From the NCBI RefSeq assembly GCF_000018545.1, contig NC_012587.1, forward strand, positions 1,674,001-1,738,000: a DNA stretch of 64,000 nucleotides, read 5' to 3'. The notes under the pieces are model-generated. The model did not search any database. It worked only from the letters and a program-made list of their open reading frames with translations, and had not been told where the DNA came from. The first letter of the stretch is position 1, and every line of letters starts with the position of its first letter. The stretch comes from Sinorhizobium fredii NGR234. Its GTDB lineage: Bacteria > Pseudomonadota > Alphaproteobacteria > Rhizobiales > Rhizobiaceae. A program made the translations under genes and the position numbers. Below are positions 57,892-64,000 of the stretch, piece after piece.

Positions 57892-57922
57892 GCTATAGAA
57901 CCTCAAGCTTAGTTGAGGTCAA
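57892..57922 (-). promoter_or_regulatory. SoxR-regulated promoter of the FMN reductase gene
   Basis: On the minus strand TTGACC (-35) and TATAGC (-10) are 19 bp apart, the long spacing typical of MerR/SoxR promoters. The palindrome CCTCAAGCTTAGTTGAGG (57901-57918) overlaps the spacer exactly. Confidence 0.85.
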
Positions 57923-57930
57923 TAGCACCG

Positions 57931-58425
57931 ATGAAAAAAGACAATGGCAGTGATTTCAAGCGCGAGCTGACCGTCGGCGAGGTCGCCGAACGCAGCGGCA
58001 TCGCCGTCTCGACGCTGCACTTCTACGAGACCAAGGGACTGATCCGCAGCAACCGCAGCCGCGGCAACCAGCGGCGCTATCCGCGCGCGGTGCTGAGACG
58101 TGTCGCCGTCATCAAGGTCGCGCAGCGCACCGGGATCCCGCTTGCGGAAATTCAATCCGCCCTGTCGGTGCTTCCCGACGAACGGCCGTTGACCGTGGAG
58201 GACTGGAGCCGGCTTTCGGAGACCTGGCGCCAGCAACTCGACGATCGCATCGCCAAGCTGACGTCGCTGCGCGATCAATTGACCGGCTGCATCGGCTGCG
58301 GCTGCCTTTCGATGCGCGACTGCCCTTTGCGCAATCCCTATGACGTGCTTGGCTCCGAAGGTGCTGGGCCGCGCCTGATGGATCCTTTCGAAAACATCGA
58401 TGATGGGGAAGGCACGCTCGCTTGA
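57931..58425 (+). CDS. soxR: Redox-sensitive activator SoxR
   Basis: A 164-residue MerR-family regulator. The DNA-binding domain is at residues ~14-60 ([20 protein letters not shown]), a coiled dimer helix follows, and the [2Fe-2S] site C-x2-C-x-C-x5-C lies at Cys120, 123, 125 and 131. Start at 57931 (MKKDNGSDF) with the operator 13 bases upstream, so autoregulation is expected. It is divergent from the flavin reductase. In non-enteric bacteria SoxR usually acts directly on such redox genes, with no SoxS. Confidence 0.95.
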   Translation: MKKDNGSDFKRELTVGEVAERSGIAVSTLHFYETKGLIRSNRSRGNQRRYPRAVLRRVAVIKVAQRTGIPLAEIQSALSVLPDERPLTVEDWSRLSETWRQQLDDRIAKLTSLRDQLTGCIGCGCLSMRDCPLRNPYDVLGSEGAGPRLMDPFENIDDGEGTLA

Positions 58426-58516
58426 GCGATGGTAGAACTTGTCCGCCCATCCCGGCCTTGGCGAGACTATTGCAAAGCTTCGCGGAAGGGATCGCCTTGA
58501 ACCGGAATACAATCGC

Positions 58517-58777
58517 TCAGTCAGCGCTCGGCAGGCGCCGCATCGTAAATTCGATCTCGTCGCCCTCGAGTTGGCGCCAGCTCTCGACTTCCGTCCAATA
58601 GGCCGCCTTCGGCCAGGCCTCGAACCATTCGCGCGCCTTGGCCCGGGCCGCACTCCTTTCGAGGCGGAAGGTCTCACGCACGAACAGACTGTCGCCCCGT
58701 GCCGGGTGCTCCCGGCGGTGCCGGGCGATCTGGCGCCGCAAGCCATCGAGCGGCGGTCCTGGGGGTATCTTCGCCAT
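58517..58777 (-). CDS. Small conserved-looking hypothetical protein
   Basis: An 86-residue protein, start 58777 (MAKIPPGPP), with AGAGGT 8 bases upstream. It is basic in the first half ([16 protein letters not shown]) and acidic/aromatic in the second ([25 protein letters not shown]). No known domain is recognised. It is divergent from hemF with a 225-base gap. The frame shows the GC-rich coding bias of its neighbours. Confidence 0.65.
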   Translation of the reverse strand: MAKIPPGPPLDGLRRQIARHRREHPARGDSLFVRETFRLERSAARAKAREWFEAWPKAAYWTEVESWRQLEGDEIEFTMRRLPSAD

Positions 58778-59002
58778 GGCCGTACCTCTGATCATAAAGA
58801 TAGGATGGGGCGCGCGCCTTGGCCAGTCCGACAGCCTTGCCAGACATCACCGGGACCAAAATCGCCCGGGGCACTCCGTTGCGGTAGACTGTCACGGAGA
58901 CAGAGCTGCCGTTGCCATTCCGCCGAAAATATGGACTGTGGCGACGGCGACAGAATCGGCGGCTCCCTCTGCGGGATGCCGAAAGTTGGAACCTGGATCC
59001 CC

Positions 59003-59914
59003 ATGGAAAGACCGCAATTGCCGCAGGAACTGCCTGCCGACATCGAAGACAAGAAGGCGGAGGCGAAGGCCTGGTTCGAGAGCCTGCGCGATTCGATCTG
59101 CGCCGCATTCGAGACGATCGAGGACGATCTGACCGGGCCGCTGTCGGATCGCCCGCCCGGCCGCTTCGTCGGCAAGGACTGGCTGCGCGAGGAAGGCGCC
59201 GGCGGCGGCGGCCGCATGTCGATGATGGAGGGCCGCGTCTTCGAAAAGGTCGGCGTCCATACGTCGACGGTTTTCGGCGAGTTTTCCCCCGAGTTCCGCA
59301 ACCAGATCCCCGGCGCAAGCGACGATCCGCGCTTCTGGGCGTCCGGCATTTCGCTGATCGCCCATCCGGTCAATCCCAACGTGCCCGCCGTGCATATGAA
59401 TACGCGGATGGTCGTGACCACGAGCAACTGGTTCGGCGGCGGCGCGGACCTAACCCCCGTTCTCGACCGCCGGCGTCTCATGTCCGATCCAGACACCGCG
59501 GTCTTCCACCGGGCGATGGAGATCACCTGCAACCGGCATCCGGTCGCCGATCATGCGAAGTTCAAGGAATGGTGCGACGAGTATTTCTTCCTCAAGCACC
59601 GGAACGAGCCGCGCGGCACCGGCGGCATTTTCTACGACTGGCTGCACTCGCCCGAGGATATGGGTGGATGGCAGGCCGATTTCGCCTTCACCCGCGACGT
59701 CGGCAAGGCATTCGCCATCGTCTATCCGAAGATCGTCAGGACGAATTTCAACACGCCGTGGACCGAGGCTGACCGCGACGAGCAGCTCGTGCGTCGCGGC
59801 CGCTATGTAGAATTCAACCTTCTCTATGACCGCGGCACCATCTTCGGCCTCAAGACCGGCGGCAATGTCGAGTCGATCCTCTCGTCCCTGCCCCCCGTCG
59901 TGCGCTGGCCCTGA
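59003..59914 (+). CDS. hemF: Oxygen-dependent coproporphyrinogen III oxidase
   Basis: A 303-residue HemF of heme synthesis that decarboxylates coproporphyrinogen III with O2. [40 protein letters not shown] and [10 protein letters not shown] are family hallmarks, and [20 protein letters not shown] closes the active site. The ATG at 59003 (MERPQLPQ) is chosen; the frame back to 58439 is antisense to a small gene and not used. Monocistronic. Confidence 0.95.
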   Translation: MERPQLPQELPADIEDKKAEAKAWFESLRDSICAAFETIEDDLTGPLSDRPPGRFVGKDWLREEGAGGGGRMSMMEGRVFEKVGVHTSTVFGEFSPEFRNQIPGASDDPRFWASGISLIAHPVNPNVPAVHMNTRMVVTTSNWFGGGADLTPVLDRRRLMSDPDTAVFHRAMEITCNRHPVADHAKFKEWCDEYFFLKHRNEPRGTGGIFYDWLHSPEDMGGWQADFAFTRDVGKAFAIVYPKIVRTNFNTPWTEADRDEQLVRRGRYVEFNLLYDRGTIFGLKTGGNVESILSSLPPVVRWP

Positions 59915-59991
59915 CTAAGTCTCCGGCTCAGCGAAAACGCGAACAAATGTCAGCTTGCGGCGTTTTCTCTGGAACGAGGGAGTGTCGTCGC

Positions 59992-60270
59992 ATGGTATTC
60001 AAGAAGCGCACATTTTTCGGCCAGGAGCCCGAGAGAGAAACCCCTGAACATCCGGCCGAACTGGAGCGCCAGGTTGCACACTGGCTCGCCGTCGCGCCCG
60101 GGCTCGATGCGGCCGACGTCACGGTGACCTGTAGCGGCAACACGGTCCTGCTCGGCGGCACCGTCGCCACGGAAGCCGAAGTTGTCCGAGCCGCGGAAGC
60201 GGCGAGCTCCGTGTCAGGCGTCGCCGAAGTGATCAATCGTATCGGGATCTCGAAGGTCGGCAGAGGCTGA
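59992..60270 (+). CDS. BON-domain protein
   Basis: A 92-residue protein with one BON domain (VAPGLDAADVTVTCSGNTV and LLGGTVATEAEVVRAAEA) after a short polar N-terminus. BON domains bind phospholipid; most are periplasmic, but no signal peptide is evident here, so it may be cytoplasmic-facing. ATG 59992 with GAGGGAG upstream; an ATG at 59947 would add 15 residues. Isolated gene. Confidence 0.75.
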   Translation: MVFKKRTFFGQEPERETPEHPAELERQVAHWLAVAPGLDAADVTVTCSGNTVLLGGTVATEAEVVRAAEAASSVSGVAEVINRIGISKVGRG

Positions 60271-60320
60271 CTGAGGCGTCAGACCGTCACGCAATTCTCG
60301 TGAGTTGTGTCTGGGCCACC

Positions 60321-60494
60321 TTTGCCCCTCATCTGCCTGGCGGCGTCTTCTCCCCGTCACGACGGGGAGAAGAGAACCAGCCGCAACGTCGGCAATTCAC
60401 TCAGCGGCGTGGGAGAGATTGATGGCTCGGCAGCGACATTCGCTCTTCTCCCCGCTCGCGGGGAGAAGATGCCGGCAGGCAGATGAGGGGCAAA
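60321..60494. repeat. RIME-like intergenic mosaic palindromic repeat
   Basis: Outer inverted arms 60321-60356 and 60459-60494 match in about 34 of 36 bases (TTTGCCCCTCATCTGCCTG...), with two inner hairpins CTTCTCCCCG...CGGGGAGAAG at 60348-60373 and 60445-60468. Such elements are dispersed in Rhizobiaceae intergenic regions. Confidence 0.8.
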
Positions 60495-60519
60495 CACGGC
60501 GGCCCCATGATGGCCAAGA

Positions 60520-61137
60520 TCAAATCGACCGGAGCGTCCAGCTGACGATATCCGCTGCCACCTGAGCGAAGGCGGCATCGAGGGCTGCGACAAAGGCCGG
60601 ATTGCCCGCACCCTGGACCGGCGCGACGGCACGGAAAGCCTGCTGCCTGCGGACCGTACCGTTGCGATCATCCAATATTTTGGCGAAAATTTCGACGACC
60701 GCCGTATCCGGACCATCCGTTGATATCTCGAAGGCACGGAGTTCGGTGACAAGCTGATAGTCGATGGCCAGTCCCTGGCCCGGCTTTCCGACGCCGCGAA
60801 CCCGGCCGGTGTTGTCGAAAGTCTGGACAAGCCGATCCTGGACGAGGCGCGGCAGGCTGTCGCCCCATTGGGCTTGCGCAAGAAATTGAAGTTCCGATTT
60901 CGACAGCCGGACGACGATCTGGTCGCTGCCAAGCGTCTTCAGGGCCGTCGGCTCCGGCACCAGTATCTGGCGGTTCGTCGCGGCCGGCCGCTCGACGACC
61001 GGCGTCGATGCCAGGCTGAACGTGTCATTGGCGGCCTGGCGCGTCCCACAGCCCGCCAGCAGCGCCGTCAATGAAAGAACCATGGCAAACCGGGCCGCCC
61101 CCGCTGCACGCCACGATACCAGACCCGGAAAACCCAT
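60520..61137 (-). CDS. ABC-type transport auxiliary lipoprotein (PqiC/MlaD-linked)
   Basis: A 205-residue lipoprotein: hydrophobic leader with the lipobox LLAGCG, then a periplasmic PqiC-like domain (VVRLSKSELQFLAQAQWGDSLPRLV and YQLVTELRAFEI). Auxiliary lipoproteins sit at the outer membrane end of MCE transport systems. Start 61137 (MGFPGLVSW) has GGGGA upstream; 61188 is possible. It is 77 bases after mlaD, in the same operon. Confidence 0.85.
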   Translation of the reverse strand: MGFPGLVSWRAAGAARFAMVLSLTALLAGCGTRQAANDTFSLASTPVVERPAATNRQILVPEPTALKTLGSDQIVVRLSKSELQFLAQAQWGDSLPRLVQDRLVQTFDNTGRVRGVGKPGQGLAIDYQLVTELRAFEISTDGPDTAVVEIFAKILDDRNGTVRRQQAFRAVAPVQGAGNPAFVAALDAAFAQVAADIVSWTLRSI

Positions 61138-61214
61138 ACGCAAATTATCCCCAAACAACGCGCTGTCCGGCGCCCAGCCCCCACGCAACCAGCCCGCGAC
61201 CGATGATCAGCGAA

Positions 61215-62585
61215 TCACCGCCGCGTGCGGCCATCATATTGCTTAACCGTCTCACCGCCGAATAGCAGGCGCTGTGGATTTCGATCGAAATTGGAAATCG
61301 TACTCTGCAGGCTTTGCACCGTTCGCCGCGTTTCCGTGACAAGCGTCTCCACGTCCCGCAGGCCCGAATTGGAGAAGCGCTTCAGGTTGTCGGCAATGGG
61401 ACCGATCTGTGCGTTGAGGTTGTCGGCCATGCGGCGGAACGATTCGAGCGTCGAGCGTGCCTCGGCCGACAGCGACGGTGCATTCGCATCGCCGAGGAAG
61501 CCGTCGACCTTTACCAGAATGCTGTCGACCCGGTTCGATGCCGCGTTCAGCTTGTTCGACATCTCCGTGAAATCGGTGATCGTCTGGTCGATGTCCTCCT
61601 GGCGGGCGGATATCTTGTTGGCGAATTCGGACACCTGGGCGGCGACCTTGCGCGCATCGGCGCTCGCTGCGGAAATGTCGTTGACGACCAGCCCGACTTT
61701 CTGCGTATCGACGGCGGCCACCAGCGCATCGACACGCTTCAATGTCTCCTGCGCGTTCTTGCCGAATTGGTCATAGGTGTCGACGGTGCGCCTGAACCCG
61801 GCAATTGCCTCCGAGACCCCGCCGGACGCCGCCTTGAGATCGTTGCTGACGTCTTCGACATTGCTGACGATCGTGTCGATCTTCTTCGGATCGACCGACT
61901 TGATCAGCCGGTCGGCGCTTGCCAGCGTGTCATCGAGCTTCTTCGACGCCGCACTGACGGATCCCGACAACTCCTGAACGCTCTTCAGGAACTGATCGAT
62001 CGCGTCGGAATTGTCCGCAAGCGCCTTGGAGAAGCGTTGCGCATTGCCGATTGTCGCGGTCAGCGGGCCGCGAACTTCCGTGACGAAGCCCTGAATGTCG
62101 CCGATGGCGCTGTTCGCCCGATCAAGGATCTGGTCGGCGGTCGCAAGGAGGCTGGTGACGCTCGATTGGTCGGCAAGGATGCGCGCCTGCGTGCCGTTTT
62201 CGAGTGCGCTCTTGAGGATGTTCTCGTCACCCTTTCGCCCGCCGCTGAGCTCGATATAGGCCGCGCCCGTCAGGCCCTGGATTTCCAGCGTCGCCTTTGT
62301 CGACTTCAGCACCGGCGCATCGGCCGATACCTCGGTGATGGCGATCGAGTAGCGCGGATCGTTGGCGTCGATCGCAAGGCTGCGCACGCTGCCGACATTG
62401 ATGCCGTTGAACCGTACCGGTGAGCCGACCGACAGGCCGTTGGCAGAGCCCGGAATGTTGACGACGAGTTCGACCATCTCGCCGCTTCGGCCATATTGCG
62501 ACATCCAATAGACGAAGCCGAATGCGGCGGCGATCACGAACACCGTGAAAAAGCCGACAATGGCATAGTTCGCTTTAGTTTCCAT
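61215..62585 (-). CDS. MlaD/MCE-family periplasmic lipid-transport subunit
   Basis: A 456-residue protein. One N-terminal membrane anchor (residues ~7-28), an MCE domain at about 40-115 (VVNIPGSANGLSVGSPVRFNG, VLKSTKATLEIQGLTGAAYIEL) and a long helical region of more than 300 residues (alternating Asp/Ser/Lys-rich). E. coli MlaD has 183 residues; this is the long-tail type common in alphaproteobacteria. It forms the hexameric ring with MlaF/MlaE. Confidence 0.9.
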   Translation of the reverse strand: METKANYAIVGFFTVFVIAAAFGFVYWMSQYGRSGEMVELVVNIPGSANGLSVGSPVRFNGINVGSVRSLAIDANDPRYSIAITEVSADAPVLKSTKATLEIQGLTGAAYIELSGGRKGDENILKSALENGTQARILADQSSVTSLLATADQILDRANSAIGDIQGFVTEVRGPLTATIGNAQRFSKALADNSDAIDQFLKSVQELSGSVSAASKKLDDTLASADRLIKSVDPKKIDTIVSNVEDVSNDLKAASGGVSEAIAGFRRTVDTYDQFGKNAQETLKRVDALVAAVDTQKVGLVVNDISAASADARKVAAQVSEFANKISARQEDIDQTITDFTEMSNKLNAASNRVDSILVKVDGFLGDANAPSLSAEARSTLESFRRMADNLNAQIGPIADNLKRFSNSGLRDVETLVTETRRTVQSLQSTISNFDRNPQRLLFGGETVKQYDGRTRR

Positions 62586-62670
62586 CGGCCCCGACTACCT
62601 CTGCGGCCTCGCCGCCATTTCATCCTGCTTCGACACAGCGTGCGTCGTCTCTTTTATCACCTTTGCCGGA

Positions 62671-63480
62671 TCAGTCGTGCTCGCGCACGATCGCCCTCGC
62701 CCGCTTGCCGCGGAAATAGGACTTCACCCACGGCTCGTCGCAGGCAAGCATGTCCTCGATCGTTCCCTCGACCAGGACGCGTTTCTGACCAAGCACGGCA
62801 ATCCGGTCGCAAACCGAGAACAGGCTGTCCAGATCGTGAGTCACCATATACACGGTCAATCCCAGCGTGTCCCGCAGCTTGGCGATCAACTCGTCGAACT
62901 CCGCCGCGCCGATCGGATCGAGGCCGGAGGTCGGCTCGTCGAGGAAGACGAGATCCGGATCGAGCGCCAAAGCCCTTGCAAGCGCGGCACGCTTGATCAT
63001 ACCGCCGGAAAGCTCCGAAGGGTATTTTTCGGCCGCTTCCGGCGCCAGGCCCACCAGTTCGATCTTCAGGCGCGCGAGTTCATCCATCAGATCTTGCGGC
63101 AGATCGAGATATTCCCGCATCGGCACCTGGATGTTCTCCCGCACCGTCAGCGCGGAAAACAGCGCGCCATGCTGGAAGAGAACGCCAAGCCGCATGTCGA
63201 GCGCGATGCGTTCCTCATCGCTTACCTTGTCGTATTCCGCGCCGAGGATCTCGATCGTGCCGGAGCGCTTCGGCAGCAGCCGCAGGACCGTGCGCATCAG
63301 GACCGACTTGCCGGTGCCGGAAGCGCCGACGAAGCCGAGGATTTCGCCGCGCAGCACATCGAGATTGAGTTTGTCGAGAACGATGTTGTCGCCGAAACCG
63401 ACCGTCAGGTCGCGAACGGAAAGGATGGTCTCGCGCCTCGCCGCCTGTTCCGGTTGCTTTTCCATGACCGCCTGAACCAT
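62671..63480 (-). CDS. MlaF-type ABC ATPase
   Basis: A 269-residue ATPase: Walker A GASGTGKS at residues 52-59, signature LSGGMIKRAALARAL, Walker B LVFLDEPTSGLDP and H-loop MVTHDLDSL. It drives phospholipid movement with MlaE and MlaD. Start 63480; stop 85 bases before mlaD; 13 bases after the mlaE stop. Confidence 0.92.
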   Translation of the reverse strand: MVQAVMEKQPEQAARRETILSVRDLTVGFGDNIVLDKLNLDVLRGEILGFVGASGTGKSVLMRTVLRLLPKRSGTIEILGAEYDKVSDEERIALDMRLGVLFQHGALFSALTVRENIQVPMREYLDLPQDLMDELARLKIELVGLAPEAAEKYPSELSGGMIKRAALARALALDPDLVFLDEPTSGLDPIGAAEFDELIAKLRDTLGLTVYMVTHDLDSLFSVCDRIAVLGQKRVLVEGTIEDMLACDEPWVKSYFRGKRARAIVREHD

Positions 63481-63493
63481 CTTTCCGCCCGCC

Positions 63494-64000
63494 TCAGAAA
63501 TCGATCGCCGCGTAGAACATCGCGAACAATCCGTCGATGAGGATGACGACGAAGATCGATTTGACGACCGACGATGTCACGCGCCGGCCGAGCGATTCCG
63601 CGCTGCCGCCGACCTTCAGGCCCTCGACCGCCGCAACGACCCCGATGATGAGCGCCATGAACGGCGCCTTGATCATGCCGGCCGCCACCGAGGAGAAATC
63701 GACGGCCTCCTGCAATCGGGCGACGAAAGTCGCGACGGTGATGCCCGAATAGGTCCAGGCGACGAGCGCCGCCCCGACGAGGGCGGCGAAGTTCGCGATG
63801 ATCGTCAAAAGCGGCAGCGCGATCGTCAGTGCCACAAGGCGCGGAAAGACGAGCACGCCGACCGGGCTCAAGCCCATGACCTTCAGCGCGTCGACCTCCT
63901 CGCGCATCTTCATCGAGCCGATCTCGGCCGTGATTGCGCTGCCCGAGCGGCCGGCAATCATGATCGCCGTCAACAGCACGCCGATTTCGCGCAGTTGCAG
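63494..64000 (-). CDS. MlaE-type permease (partial, 5' end beyond the window)
   Basis: The C-terminal 168 residues of an MlaE/YrbE permease; the frame is open to the right window edge. The segment [20 protein letters not shown] is the family's elbow motif, and the rest has four hydrophobic helices ending [19 protein letters not shown]. It is the first listed gene of an mlaE-mlaF-mlaD-lipoprotein operon; no mlaC or mlaB gene lies downstream in this window. Confidence 0.92.
   Translation of the reverse strand: MQLREIGVLLTAIMIAGRSGSAITAEIGSMKMREEVDALKVMGLSPVGVLVFPRLVALTIALPLLTIIANFAALVGAALVAWTYSGITVATFVARLQEAVDFSSVAAGMIKAPFMALIIGVVAAVEGLKVGGSAESLGRRVTSSVVKSIFVVILIDGLFAMFYAAIDF

Overview
The window reads as a high-GC alphaproteobacterial chromosome segment of the Rhizobiales, most likely Sinorhizobium/Ensifer. 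The support is CckA, a zinc-cysteine-poor DksA, a SoxR-controlled flavin reductase, petABC, folPBK, RIME-like palindromic repeats, and close agreement of most proteins with rhizobial families. The species is inferred from gene content, not measured. No rRNA, tRNA or CRISPR array was recognised.

Layout. 1-4.4 kb: end of purL, then bolA, a small very basic protein, a CGFS glutaredoxin and two tandem Bcr/CflA-type exporters. 4.5-8.1 kb (minus): inositol monophosphatase-like protein, ttcA, glsA, rpsD. 8.3-12.9 kb: a MarR regulator/cupin pair with two operators, a HerA-like ATPase, a 58-residue membrane protein, murI and a TrmJ-type methyltransferase. 13.1-21.2 kb: icd, an AraC/GyrI-like regulator, a SulP transporter, alaS and recA. 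21.3-28.8 kb: a pseudouridine catabolism pair (psuK-psuG), the cell-cycle kinase cckA divergent from an isolated FliO-like protein, dksA and a SixA-like phosphatase. 29.0-35.5 kb: YcjX/YcjF-like pair, an exported protein, a small hydrolase, the folP-folB-folK operon and a DUF922 secreted protein.

36.0-39.5 kb is a mobile-element island. An IS91-like element with its own tyrosine recombinase lies next to an IS630-like element whose transposase is split at an A8 run. A low-GC gap upstream ends in a strong terminator and may encode a small RNA. From 39.5 kb come a 2Fe-2S ferredoxin, a stand-alone HPt protein and, divergent from it, a 2109-residue membrane-anchored protein. That protein carries at least 41 uninterrupted 11-residue (hendecad) repeats and two CtrA-like boxes upstream. 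It is the most striking object in the window.

47.7-64.0 kb: a GST/hydrolase pair, the bc1 complex (petA-petB-petC), two tandem ABC half-exporters, trmL, an FMN reductase/soxR divergent pair with a textbook 19-bp-spacer SoxR promoter, hemF, a BON protein, a RIME repeat, and the end of an Mla-type lipid transport operon (mlaE-mlaF-mlaD-lipoprotein), with mlaE cut by the window edge.
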